64,000 nt of DNA from Sphingobacterium multivorum (GTDB taxonomy: Bacteria; Bacteroidota; Bacteroidia; Sphingobacteriales; Sphingobacteriaceae): NCBI RefSeq assembly GCF_900457465.1, contig NZ_UAUU01000011.1, forward strand, positions 372,001 to 436,000, in the 5' to 3' direction. Numbering within the stretch: the stretch's first letter is position 1; every line of letters begins with the position of its first letter. Both the position numbers and the translations under genes were made by a program. The notes beneath the pieces were generated by a model that was not told the origin of the DNA, did not search any database, and saw nothing but the letters and a program-made list of their open reading frames with translations. This document shows positions 26,940 to 36,136 of the stretch, piece after piece.

Positions 26940-27638
26940 ATGTCAAATCCGTACAAACTAGTCATTCGGGAGTGGGCAGAGGCCGACCGCCCGAGAGAGA
27001 AGCTATTGAGCCAGGGGCGTAGGGCGCTTACAGATGCCGAATTATTGGCTATCCTGATCGGCTCTGGTTCCAAAAATGAAAGTGCTGTCGAATTATGTCG
27101 ACGCATATTGGCTGATGTCAAAAATAACCTGCACACCCTTTCGATGATGGAGGTCTCGGAACTGAGCCTATATAAAGGGATAGGTGAAGCAAAAGCCATC
27201 GCCATTATTGCGGCATTGGAGCTCGCCCGCCGCAAAAACGACCTGCCTGCAGAAGAACGAAAGCTGGTAAATAGCAGCCGCTTCGTTTACAACTTGATGA
27301 AACCCATCCTGCAGGATCTGCCTCATGAAGAGTTTTGGACTCTGTATTTGAATACGGGGTATAAAATATTGGACAAACAGCTCATCGGCCGTGGTGGTAA
27401 TGATTTTACGCCGGTCGATGTCCGGATAATTTTACGCTCCGCACTCAGCCTTAAAGCACATGCCATTATTTTAGTTCATAACCACCCATCGGGCACCTTG
27501 TATCCCAGCAATGCTGACAAAATTCTGACGCAAAAAATTGTTGAAGCCTCTAAAATTATGGATATTAGAGTTGCCGATCATTTAATCTTTACCGATAACG
27601 GCTATTATAGTTTTAAAGACGAAGGTATAATCGACTAG
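26940..27638 (+). CDS. radC: RadC family JAB-domain protein
   Basis: The 232 residues carry an N-terminal helix-hairpin-helix-like region (LLAILIGSGSKNESAVELCRRIL, YKGIGEAKAIAIIAALELARR) and a C-terminal JAB/MPN metalloprotease-like domain with the metal motif HNHPSG and a following Asp. Despite its name a role in recombination repair is not established. Length is normal. Confidence 0.92.
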   Translation: MSNPYKLVIREWAEADRPREKLLSQGRRALTDAELLAILIGSGSKNESAVELCRRILADVKNNLHTLSMMEVSELSLYKGIGEAKAIAIIAALELARRKNDLPAEERKLVNSSRFVYNLMKPILQDLPHEEFWTLYLNTGYKILDKQLIGRGGNDFTPVDVRIILRSALSLKAHAIILVHNHPSGTLYPSNADKILTQKIVEASKIMDIRVADHLIFTDNGYYSFKDEGIID

Positions 27639-27655
27639 TTACAGTAATTCTTAGT

Positions 27656-28405
27656 ATGAACAAAAACAGTATTGATAGATTCACAGACCGGGTTGTCGAT
27701 TACGAGAAATTTAGACCTTGTTATCCAAAAGAGATTATTCAAGTACTTAAAGAACAGATAGGGCTGGATAAAAAATGGTTGGTTGCCGATATTGGTAGTG
27801 GCACTGGGCTATCTACGCAACTTTTTCTCGAAAATGGAAATGACGTTTTTGCTGTTGAACCCAATCGGAAAATGCGTGAATCTTTATTGCATCATTTTAA
27901 AACCTATCGGAATTTAATCGCGCTGAATGCCACCGGCGAAAGTACATCCATTGAGTCTGGCTGTGTCGATCTTATTTTTGCGGGTCAATCGTTTCATTGG
28001 TTTGATCGGGATGCATGTAAAAGGGAGTTCGCCCGCATCCTCACCGAAAATGGACATATTGTGTTGGTTTGGAACCAGCGTGATCCGGACGACGCTTTTC
28101 AACAGGAATACGAAGATTTTCTGCTCAGCCATATACCAAGCTATCAATCTGTCAGTCACAAAAATATCAGTGACGATGATCTCAAACAATTTTTTTCACC
28201 ACGTCCAATGATCAAAATAACCTTGCCAAACCAACAGATATTGGATCTTCGGTCGTTCTTGGGAAGAGTACGTTCATCATCCTATTTTCCCAAAGAGCAG
28301 GCTGAAAACAAAACGCTCTATGACGATCTCCGTACACTTTTCGATAAGTACGCAATCTCTGAGCGTATCGTATTCAAGTATATAACCGAAATTTATATCA
28401 GTTAA
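27656..28405 (+). CDS. Class I SAM-dependent methyltransferase
   Basis: A 249-residue methyltransferase with motif I VADIGSGTGLSTQLFLENG (about 43-61), an acidic motif II (FAVEPNRKMRE) and motif IV region IFAGQSFHWFD (about 103). This arrangement matches the methyltransf_11/25 group. Substrate unknown. The gene starts 17 bases after radC. Its stop is immediately adjacent to the stop of the convergent MFS gene, with no bases between them. Confidence 0.87.
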   Translation: MNKNSIDRFTDRVVDYEKFRPCYPKEIIQVLKEQIGLDKKWLVADIGSGTGLSTQLFLENGNDVFAVEPNRKMRESLLHHFKTYRNLIALNATGESTSIESGCVDLIFAGQSFHWFDRDACKREFARILTENGHIVLVWNQRDPDDAFQQEYEDFLLSHIPSYQSVSHKNISDDDLKQFFSPRPMIKITLPNQQILDLRSFLGRVRSSSYFPKEQAENKTLYDDLRTLFDKYAISERIVFKYITEIYIS

Positions 28406-29950
28406 CTAAGAAATGGGAATTTGCAAAGCTTCTTTCGTTGCATTTTTTCTCTTCCAGTCGAAAACTCTTCGCATAGGCGAAGAATGAAAAGGGAAGATTA
28501 AGATGAATAACGTTAGGATTACCCCGATAATAAATAGCCCGGAGTAGGCGTCGCGTATGGATAGTAGCGAGGCTTGGACTTGGACCGATTTCATTATATT
28601 TCCTCTTTGTAGCACCAAGCTATTTGTTCGATCGATTATACCAGCAAGATTATTGGCATTAAGGATCTGTAGGTGGTAATACCAATTGGCAATGACGTTT
28701 GACCAGACTACAGGGACCAAAAATGAACGTGTAAGAATCAAAAATACTAAACCAGAAAGGTAATATTTGCTGGGGATATTGCCGGCCATATATACGCCTA
28801 TCCCAATATAGGAAGTGATCACACCCATTCCTCTTAATGTCAAAGGGAGATAGAATAAAGCCGTGTTTGTCTGTTGATCAATAATCCTTGCAAAGAAAAA
28901 ACAAGATAGTGCATAACAAGCCGCCGAGAATGCCAAAATAAACTTACATTTCTTTGTGATTTTGAAATATACATAAGCGATTACTGCACCAATGATATAG
29001 CTAGGGATCACATAGGTATTTATTTCGGCGAGTTCCAATGGATTTGTGCCCAGCGTAATTCCCAAAAGAGAGGAGTAAAGTGAAGTTGAACTATAAAAAA
29101 TGCCGAAAATAAAAATTGTTCCAATGGAGATCGGCAGAATCCGTGTTGAAAATGCTTCAAAATTTAAGAGTGATTTTCGGATGAGCGCATTTCTGTTTAT
29201 AAAAAGGATAAAGAAACAGAGTGATGCGATTCCCGTGACCAGAATAAACTTGGAATGAAACCAATTTTGTGTCAAACCATATGTGCTGAAATAGGCAAAG
29301 TTCAATAAGGAAATACAAAGTAAAATACTGCCAAACCAGTCATACTGGTACAGCGGGACCTTTTTAAAATCTGACGATTTCATAAAGATAATGCAGATTA
29401 GCAACGCTACTGCCAGTAGTATATTTTGAAATAGAAAGACAGTTTCCCAATAGAAACGTGCTGCAAATAGAACAGATATATAACTTGCTAAGGCCGGAAT
29501 GATCATTGTCATAGGATAGTAGACCGCATATAATTGATACCGCTCTCCACGCGGCATGAGGAAAGGGATCATTTCCCCAATGATGGCAATCGTGACGATG
29601 ATCTTGGCACTTCCGATAAAAAATGTAGCAATACAGATGTTGACGCCATTATTGGCGTGTTCCAAAATCGTATTGGAAGCGAGGATGATGAAGATGGAAA
29701 CGATTAATATCGTCTTTTTGGAAAATAATTTCAATAACCTAAATACCAGCGGTATGGCACATACCATTCCTGCATAATTACAATATGTAGCCATACTCAG
29801 ATCTGCGGTGATACCGGCATATCCATTCATGACATACGCGTTAATGGATGTGGGGATACCATTATTGAAGGAAAATAGAATATTGAGCACAAATAGAAAG
29901 AACAATTCCCATCCTGAACTCAACCAATCTTTGAATATACGATCTTTCAT
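28406..29950 (-). CDS. MFS efflux transporter (DHA2/EmrB-like)
   Basis: A 514-residue protein with about fourteen hydrophobic helices, the number of the DHA2 drug-proton antiporters. The helix 2-3 loop retains a basic motif-A remnant (RLLKLFSKK). It is the third gene of marR-hlyD-mfs and lies two bases after the adaptor gene, as in emrAB. Likely exports a toxic compound across both membranes with the adaptor and an outer-membrane channel encoded elsewhere. Confidence 0.85.
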   Translation of the reverse strand: MKDRIFKDWLSSGWELFFLFVLNILFSFNNGIPTSINAYVMNGYAGITADLSMATYCNYAGMVCAIPLVFRLLKLFSKKTILIVSIFIILASNTILEHANNGVNICIATFFIGSAKIIVTIAIIGEMIPFLMPRGERYQLYAVYYPMTMIIPALASYISVLFAARFYWETVFLFQNILLAVALLICIIFMKSSDFKKVPLYQYDWFGSILLCISLLNFAYFSTYGLTQNWFHSKFILVTGIASLCFFILFINRNALIRKSLLNFEAFSTRILPISIGTIFIFGIFYSSTSLYSSLLGITLGTNPLELAEINTYVIPSYIIGAVIAYVYFKITKKCKFILAFSAACYALSCFFFARIIDQQTNTALFYLPLTLRGMGVITSYIGIGVYMAGNIPSKYYLSGLVFLILTRSFLVPVVWSNVIANWYYHLQILNANNLAGIIDRTNSLVLQRGNIMKSVQVQASLLSIRDAYSGLFIIGVILTLFILIFPFHSSPMRRVFDWKRKNATKEALQIPIS

Positions 29951-29952
29951 GA

Positions 29953-31014
29953 TTATTTAATACGTATGATGGCATTCATACCTACGCGAAGCATGGCGAG
30001 ATCTTTTGGGGTATTGGATGCTGTAAAATTAATTCTAACCGGAATGCGCTGTTGTACCTTAACAAAGTTCCCCGTAGAATTGTCAACCGGAACAGCAGAA
30101 TACTTAGACCCTGTTGCTTCAGATATGGCCGCTACTTCACCTTCAAATGTCTTCCCTGCCAATGCATCAATTTCAATGTTGACTTTTGCCCCGAGGGTAA
30201 TATTTTTTAGTTGACTTTCGGTATAATTTGCGGTAATCCATTTCTGCTCATCACGTACAATATTGACCAATGGCGTGCCGTTTTTTACCAATTGGCCTTC
30301 TTCTATCGTCCGCCGTCCCAATACACCGTCGTACGGTGCCGTGATAACCGTATACGACAGGTTTAACTTGGCTAGATCAATCGCTGATTCGGCCTTTAGT
30401 AATGAGGCATCATTGACCGACAGCTTCTGTTCAGACTCATGTGTGTTAAGTTTCGATACACGCTCTTGCGCCAAAAGTGCCTTATATTTGGCTAACATGG
30501 CCTCATAATCTGCTTTTACCTGATCGAATTGATATTGCGCTACTGCTTCATCTTTCACCAGACTCTCATAACGCCTATAATTCAATTCCATATTATCTAG
30601 CCGGGCTCTCATCTCATCGATATTGGCATTTGCTATCGCAGTACTATTGCTGGCAATGGCACTTCCAGATTGCGATATAGTTTTACTTGCTTTGGCATCG
30701 GCAAGAGTGGCTTGTGCATTTTGTAATAAAATTCTGTACTCCGCATCATCAATAATGACGAGTGTATCGCCTTTGTGAACTTTTTGATGCTCATCAAATC
30801 GAATTGCTTTGATATAACCGCTGATACGCGAATTTATAGGGGTAATATGGGCATCTACCTGGGCATCATCTGTATAAACAGATTCGTTGATGTGGAAAAA
30901 GACTAAGATACCCCAGATAATTGTTACCACAATGACGACCGCAGATAGGATGTTGATGATCCATATCTTCCGCCTTTGTTTTATTTCTTTCTCACTTAAT
31001 GTTGAATTGCTCAT
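29953..31014 (-). CDS. HlyD/EmrA-family membrane fusion adaptor
   Basis: Periplasmic adaptor of 353 residues: one N-terminal helix (about 15-38), a lipoyl/barrel-sandwich half (SGYIKAIRFDEHQKVHKGDTLVIID), a coiled-coil hairpin, the second lipoyl half (VITAPYDGVLGRRTIEEGQLVKNGTPLVNIV) and a C-terminal beta-barrel. It pairs with the MFS gene downstream. Confidence 0.92.
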   Translation of the reverse strand: MSNSTLSEKEIKQRRKIWIINILSAVVIVVTIIWGILVFFHINESVYTDDAQVDAHITPINSRISGYIKAIRFDEHQKVHKGDTLVIIDDAEYRILLQNAQATLADAKASKTISQSGSAIASNSTAIANANIDEMRARLDNMELNYRRYESLVKDEAVAQYQFDQVKADYEAMLAKYKALLAQERVSKLNTHESEQKLSVNDASLLKAESAIDLAKLNLSYTVITAPYDGVLGRRTIEEGQLVKNGTPLVNIVRDEQKWITANYTESQLKNITLGAKVNIEIDALAGKTFEGEVAAISEATGSKYSAVPVDNSTGNFVKVQQRIPVRINFTASNTPKDLAMLRVGMNAIIRIK

Positions 31015-31048
31015 GACTCAATTACTTATCTTCTTTTTTTTCTGAAAA

Positions 31049-31495
31049 TCAAGGCTCCCGATACGATTGCTTCTCAATAATTGCGGTCAATTTTTCGAGA
31101 GTTTCTGTAATTTCCAATACTTTTTTTTCTGATATCTCCTGCAGGATCACACAGTAGAGGTCCTGTTGGACAGGGTCCAACAATGTCCTATATTCTTCTC
31201 CCTTTACTGTTAATTCGATTAAATTATTCCTTCTGTCATTGGGATCGCTGACGCGCCTAACCAAATCCCGTTTACAAAGGTTATCAATCAGCGGGGTGAC
31301 ACTTGCTTTGCTCTTTTGTATCGCTATGGCTATATCTTGCTGATTCATTTGCTCCTTTTTCCACAGCGCCGCTAATACTTGTAACATTTCGTAGGTGATC
31401 TCCAATTGCTGTTCCTTTATTTTCTGTATATAGTATTGTTTTAAGCTCGTCCGCAAAGCAATGATACTATCTACTAAGGGTTTTACTGGATTCAT
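31049..31495 (-). CDS. MarR-family regulator of the efflux operon
   Basis: Winged-helix regulator, 148 residues from MNPVKPLVDS, with QMNQQDIAIAIQKSKASVTPLIDNL (helix-turn-helix) and DPNDRRNNLIELTVKG (wing). ATGs at 31513 and 31510 are in frame, but the promoter predicts transcription starting near 31508, so 31495 is the better start. Its own promoter carries a 15-bp tandem repeat, consistent with autorepression and control of the downstream pump. Confidence 0.87.
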   Translation of the reverse strand: MNPVKPLVDSIIALRTSLKQYYIQKIKEQQLEITYEMLQVLAALWKKEQMNQQDIAIAIQKSKASVTPLIDNLCKRDLVRRVSDPNDRRNNLIELTVKGEEYRTLLDPVQQDLYCVILQEISEKKVLEITETLEKLTAIIEKQSYREP

Positions 31496-31514
31496 GGAGT
31501 CGTTTTTCATCATA

Positions 31515-31547
31515 CAAAGTTAAATATAAAACAGTTAAATATCAAAC
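31515..31547 (-). promoter_or_regulatory. Promoter with 15-bp tandem operator repeat
   Basis: On the minus strand -33 TTTG (31546-31543), 20 bases, then -7 TAACTTTG (31522-31515). AGTTAAATATAAAAC (31518-31532) and AGTTAAATATCAAAC (31533-31547) are tandem copies with one mismatch that span both elements. Probable binding site of the MarR protein encoded immediately downstream. Confidence 0.65.
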
Positions 31548-31640
31548 TAATTTATTTTAGTTAAAAATGTGTTAAAGATGAGTGCTTTAGAGAGAGATGG
31601 CATTTTATTTGGAAGCACTTAAACGAAAGGAAAAAAAGAT

Positions 31641-32126
31641 ATGTTAAGAGTTGAATTAATCTTCTTTAGAAGTTGCCTACTGCCATTGCTGATTTTAGGA
31701 GGTGGGATAAGTGTTGTAAGGGCACAGCAAATGCATGCTTTTAATAACTTAGAAACCGATTATCATTTTGTATATCGCTGGGTAGATCTATTCTTCCCTT
31801 TAAGCGCTCAGATAGATGTGATGAGCTTAGACGTTGCGCCGATCGATAAAGAGCCCGAGCAGCAGGAGAAAATAAAAACGTCAACGGGAAAACAGCGTTT
31901 TACGGGCAGGGTGAGTGAGCGCGTATATGAAGGTTCGGAAGTAATTGTGAGCCCTGGAGAATCGGTTGGCAATATAACCTATAGCTCCACTAGCTCCCCC
32001 ACCCGGTATCGTGTTGCCATTGATCGACGCAGTAATGAGCACTACCATGGAAAGCCTGTATTTATAGATGCGAAGGGGGTAAAATATATAATTGATTCGA
32101 AATTTAGAAAACAAGTTGTCGAATAA
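31641..32126 (+). CDS. Secreted protein with PBCV-basic-adaptor-like C-terminus
   Basis: A 161-residue protein with a signal peptide ending VRA before QQMHAF. The middle (60-130) is Glu/Gln/Lys- then Ser-rich and unfamiliar. The last 27 residues, YHGKPVFIDAKGVKYIIDSK and onwards, align with the end of the next gene's product (Y-x-G-x-x-V-F/Y-x-x-x-K-G-x-K/R-Y-x-I). That pattern resembles the PBCV basic adaptor domain. It lies on the same strand 111 bases before its partner. Function unknown. Confidence 0.7.
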   Translation: MLRVELIFFRSCLLPLLILGGGISVVRAQQMHAFNNLETDYHFVYRWVDLFFPLSAQIDVMSLDVAPIDKEPEQQEKIKTSTGKQRFTGRVSERVYEGSEVIVSPGESVGNITYSSTSSPTRYRVAIDRRSNEHYHGKPVFIDAKGVKYIIDSKFRKQVVE

Positions 32127-32237
32127 TCCCTTAGCTAAGTTAAAAGTATGTTAAAAATCTTTTGTTCAAGAAATTAGATCGAAATATGGCATTTGTATTG
32201 TACTTTTATTTACAATTATTTTAATAACAATTGCGTT

Positions 32238-32741
32238 ATGAAAGCAATAGATCGTTTCAAAAAGATCACAGCTGCATTAGCTTTGATCGCTGCATTCGGA
32301 TTGGGACAATCCCATGCACAAACGGCTCCTAAAAAAATGGAAAAAGACGCCAAAAAGTCTGAACAAAAAGCAAAAGATGTAAAGATTAAAGCCAACGAGG
32401 CCGAAACGAAAACAGCGCCTGTGAAAGCTACAGCAAAGAAGGAAGCCGCAGTCAAAGAGAAGAAGGAAGCTGCAGTGAAGGAAAAGTCAACGCAGGCGAA
32501 AAAGATGGCTGATACAAAGGCAGTGCCAGCAGCACCAGCGGAAGCGAAGGAAAAAGCCGTGAAAAAAGAAAGTGCTAAAGCTGAAAAACAAGCCGCTGCT
32601 GTTAAAAAGGATGCCGTAGCGACAGCTGATAAAGCAACAAGTGAAAAATACAACGGCCATACAGTTTATCTTGGTCCAAAAGGAGGAAGATACTATATCA
32701 ACGGAAATGGTAATAAAACATACATTTCTGACAATAAGTAA
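32238..32741 (+). CDS. Secreted Lys/Ala-rich protein with PBCV basic adaptor motif
   Basis: The 167 residues start with a signal peptide (MKAIDRFKKI to SHAQT), then about 110 residues almost entirely Lys, Ala, Glu and Val (KKEAAVKEKKEAAVKEKS), probably a charged coiled or disordered spacer. The C-terminus, YNGHTVYLGPKGGRYYINGN then KTYI, matches the YxGPKGGxYYIxxxGxKxYI core of the PBCV basic adaptor domain. The start at 32238 is chosen because an upstream in-frame start would bury the signal peptide. Role unknown. Confidence 0.75.
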   Translation: MKAIDRFKKITAALALIAAFGLGQSHAQTAPKKMEKDAKKSEQKAKDVKIKANEAETKTAPVKATAKKEAAVKEKKEAAVKEKSTQAKKMADTKAVPAAPAEAKEKAVKKESAKAEKQAAAVKKDAVATADKATSEKYNGHTVYLGPKGGRYYINGNGNKTYISDNK

Positions 32742-32768
32742 AGCGCAGCTAAAAACGAATTATGGTAG

Positions 32769-32801
32769 AAAAGGGGATATCGATTGATGTCCCCTTTTTT
32801 A
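32769..32801 (+). terminator. Terminator after the adaptor-motif gene
   Basis: AAAAGGGGATATC and GATGTCCCCTTTT pair over 13 positions with one wobble and continue into T; located between convergent genes ending at 32741 and 32813. Confidence 0.85.
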
Positions 32802-32812
32802 ATTTCAATAGT

Positions 32813-35800
32813 TTACCGTAGCAAATTCATTAAATAGCTTTTGTCCAGATAAAAGGCATCTATACTTCCACCATCATCCAGGATACTGTTGCTAATCTCC
32901 TTTTTATGTTGCTGTAATATTTGAATTTTATCTTCGACTGTGTTAGGGCTGATTAATCGAACAGCGGTAACTGTCTTTTGTTGCCCCATGCGATAGATCC
33001 TGTCGATCGCCTGTTGTTCAACAGCAGGGTTCCACCAGGGGTCTACCAGGTACACAACATCCGCTGCGGTAAGATTAAGTCCGGTACCACCGGCTTTCAG
33101 ACTGATCAGAAAAACGGGGATATTCTTGTCGGATTGAAAGTCACTCACCAATTTACCTCGATCTTTGGACTGGCCAGTGAGCATCAGCGAACAAATACCT
33201 TGTTTGTCCAAAGCCTCTTTAATCAGGTTGAGCATACTAACAAACTGGGAAAACACGATCATTTTGTGCTGGTCTTTTTTATGTTGAATCTGCTCAATAA
33301 GCATTTCGATTTTGGCAGAATCCGCAGCGCTAGTCAGATCTTCATTTTGGAGAAGTTTGCTTGAATTACATATCTGACGCAATTTTGTTAGCCCCTTTAG
33401 TACATGCATGGGGCTTTTCTTGATTTCATCACCATCTTTGGCAGAGATAAAATCCCGAAACTCTTTTTCATAAAGATCATAAATTCGCCGCTGGGCAGTT
33501 TTCATTTCACAGTAAAGGACCAGCTCATTTTTTGCAGGAAGATCACGCAACACATCCTGCTTTGTTCTCCGAAGAATAAAAGGTTTTATTTTCTCTTTCA
33601 GCACTTTTTTTCTCTTGCGGTCGTGGAAAGCATCTATAGGAGTCGTATAGACATCTTTGAAATATTTTTTGCTTCCAAGTAGACCTGGCACAATAAAGGA
33701 AAGCTGTGCATAAAGATCCATCGTATTATTCTCGATAGGAGTTCCCGTTAAGATGATGCGATTTCTTGATTTTAACAAATTTACTGTCTTGTAGCGCTGG
33801 GAATCCGGGTTTTTGATTTGCTGCGATTCATCCAATATGACATAATTGAAGGTTGTTTTTTTTAGGATATTGATATCCGTCAGCAGGTTGTGATAAGAAA
33901 TTAAAACCAGGTCGTATTGTTCAAACTGCATCCCTTTTTCTATTCTATTTGGACCATCTAAGACGAGCGTTTGGAACGATGGAAGAAATTGTTGGATTTC
34001 ATGCCGCCAATTAAAAATTAAGGTCGTGGGAAGTACCAGTAACGTTGGTGCAGATTGTCCCTTTGCTTTTTGAGTAGCCAGAAAGGCTAATATTTGGATT
34101 GTTTTGCCAAGTCCCATGTCATCGGCAAGACAGGCGCCAAAGTTAAGCCCCTCTAAAAAATGTAGCCATTGTAAGCCCTGCTGCTGATAAGGACGTAAGT
34201 TTCCGATAAAAATGGTCGGTACCTGGACCTCGGATAGCGAGGGGAAATTGGCGAGCTGCTTTCTCAAGGTGCTGAGCTCTGCCAACAAGACGGGGGCAAG
34301 CTCCGCCTGATCAAATAATTGATCGATCTCATTGAATTTGTATTTTGGAATTTCAATGAAATCATCAGCTATCGATTCGGCAGCATTAAAATAGGCCTCA
34401 AATTTATCGAGCCACTGTTCCGGTAAAATCCCATGGGTGCCATCATCCAATGTAATGAATTGCGAGCGGTTCCGTACAGCCTTTTCAAGTTTTTTTAGCG
34501 AGACACTTTTGGGGCCAAATGACACCTTTATATTGGCATTGAACCAATTTTGTCCACTGAGGACTTCCACATGTATTTTCCCTTTAAAGCGACTTAATTT
34601 ATTTCCACGTAGCGCATTAAATCCGATGATCTGTATCCCTTGATGCTGCCACTCCTCAAAAGCATCCAGAAACCAGTTGCTGTCCAGAAAGTATTTGCGG
34701 TGCAGATAAAAATGCTGAAAGCTTCCCTCATCCATTTGCTCCTGAAAATACGGATGCTGTTTCAGTAACAGTGAAATAACTTTTGTTTCAGCCTCACGTT
34801 TCCGATCGACCAAAAATTGCGTACCCTTGCTGTCGGTGCCAAATATATTCCGCTTACTTAAAATAGGAATTTCCACCTCACCATAACGCATGACAGGGAT
34901 AAGATTAACAAAATCTTCCGATTCCTCCAAAAACAAAAGGGACTGCATGTCCTGATAATACAGGTTTTCCTTCAACTGTGGCTTGCTTGCTTTTGGAATA
35001 TCTTTAAAATTCAACTCCACAGAATGTGCGATCTGTTCCAAAAACAACCTGTTGAACTCTTCGAACTTACGTTGATGGACCAACAGTTGTTCCCCCTTGT
35101 TGCCAAACAAACGAATCAACTTAAGGTGATGTTTATTCTCAATCAGAAAAAGTTGATTTTTGATAAGAATAAAATGGTCCAGAAGAACATTTAAATCCTG
35201 TAAACTGTAGGTGATGGTATGGATATGAATTTCTCCCTGAATGGCATAAAATGCACCTTTTTTTGTAATAAAAAGCTTAATATCACCTTTGTTTAGGCTT
35301 AATTGTACCGGCGATAAAGTGGAGGCTGTAATATTTTCGGATTTCTCATAGTCATGCAGGTAAAAATCGAGATGTAAGGGGTTTTTTGCAATCGCCTTGA
35401 GGGTTGAGCTGATTTCGATATTCTGTTGCACAGCTTGAGAAAATTGGTAAACAGCGGTGTAAAATTGCATTTCCTCAATCGAGCTGCTTTGCCAGATATG
35501 AGACTGGCTCTCACTGGAAGAAACCGGGTTTTTTGGTACGCCGGATTTCGTCATGGGGGATTGACACAGGAGTATTTGTAGATTTTTGTAATACCGGTTG
35601 CGCGTTAACACCACAAAATGATGTTGCTGTTCGACTGTCGTCTTGGCCTTTGGGGCAAGAGATTCCTCTACGAGATCAAAGTCATCAATGGAGGTTAGCT
35701 GTTTGTCTTTTAATAGAAACTCCAGCTTCCCTGCTTTGATCTGGGCTGAAAAATAGTTTTCTAAAGACGATTCCTTTTCCAGTCCATATTGTGCCGCAAC

Positions 35801-36127
35801 CTTCTTGAGTAGATGCTGATAGCGGTTGTGATCAAAAAATGCCAGCCAATTCTCCTGTGTAAATAATTTACTTAAAGCCGCCTTTTGATGACGACAGAAT
35901 CCACTTTGTGGACAATTGCAAAAGACGGCTGTTGTGGGTGCCGTATAAATGATCATCACTTCAAAATCGGTGTAATTCTCCAGTACCTGAAAAGTTGCCT
36001 GATTGACCTCCATCTCCATCGCATTGATCTGTAAATGAGCCAGTGTCAGGTCCATCCAAGGAAAATAAGAATAGCGGCTCACCTTGGTGAAATCGATATC
36101 GGTCAATGTATACTGATGGAATTCCAT
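32813..36127 (-). CDS. SNF2-family helicase with SWIM zinc finger
   Basis: A 1104-residue SWI2/SNF2 ATPase. The N-terminus has a SWIM-like finger C70-N-C72-x5-C78-R-H80. A long middle region (about 100-620) is SNF2-associated and not assignable. The ATPase core is complete: Walker A DDMGLGKTIQ, LPTTLIFNW, box II DESQQ in the DEAH position, LTGTPIENN, and motif VI QQAIDRIYRMGQ. It probably remodels protein-DNA complexes or assists RNA polymerase recycling like RapA; the role is inferred. It starts 9 bases after a TonB receptor gene, an unusual partner. Confidence 0.93.
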   Translation of the reverse strand: MEFHQYTLTDIDFTKVSRYSYFPWMDLTLAHLQINAMEMEVNQATFQVLENYTDFEVMIIYTAPTTAVFCNCPQSGFCRHQKAALSKLFTQENWLAFFDHNRYQHLLKKVAAQYGLEKESSLENYFSAQIKAGKLEFLLKDKQLTSIDDFDLVEESLAPKAKTTVEQQHHFVVLTRNRYYKNLQILLCQSPMTKSGVPKNPVSSSESQSHIWQSSSIEEMQFYTAVYQFSQAVQQNIEISSTLKAIAKNPLHLDFYLHDYEKSENITASTLSPVQLSLNKGDIKLFITKKGAFYAIQGEIHIHTITYSLQDLNVLLDHFILIKNQLFLIENKHHLKLIRLFGNKGEQLLVHQRKFEEFNRLFLEQIAHSVELNFKDIPKASKPQLKENLYYQDMQSLLFLEESEDFVNLIPVMRYGEVEIPILSKRNIFGTDSKGTQFLVDRKREAETKVISLLLKQHPYFQEQMDEGSFQHFYLHRKYFLDSNWFLDAFEEWQHQGIQIIGFNALRGNKLSRFKGKIHVEVLSGQNWFNANIKVSFGPKSVSLKKLEKAVRNRSQFITLDDGTHGILPEQWLDKFEAYFNAAESIADDFIEIPKYKFNEIDQLFDQAELAPVLLAELSTLRKQLANFPSLSEVQVPTIFIGNLRPYQQQGLQWLHFLEGLNFGACLADDMGLGKTIQILAFLATQKAKGQSAPTLLVLPTTLIFNWRHEIQQFLPSFQTLVLDGPNRIEKGMQFEQYDLVLISYHNLLTDINILKKTTFNYVILDESQQIKNPDSQRYKTVNLLKSRNRIILTGTPIENNTMDLYAQLSFIVPGLLGSKKYFKDVYTTPIDAFHDRKRKKVLKEKIKPFILRRTKQDVLRDLPAKNELVLYCEMKTAQRRIYDLYEKEFRDFISAKDGDEIKKSPMHVLKGLTKLRQICNSSKLLQNEDLTSAADSAKIEMLIEQIQHKKDQHKMIVFSQFVSMLNLIKEALDKQGICSLMLTGQSKDRGKLVSDFQSDKNIPVFLISLKAGGTGLNLTAADVVYLVDPWWNPAVEQQAIDRIYRMGQQKTVTAVRLISPNTVEDKIQILQQHKKEISNSILDDGGSIDAFYLDKSYLMNLLR

Positions 36128-36136
36128 GATCCTTGG

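Noticed and set aside
28403..28408. Back-to-back stop codons of the methyltransferase and MFS genes as a special regulatory arrangement
   Set aside because: Zero-gap convergent stops are compatible with simple compaction; no shared hairpin or other structure supports more.
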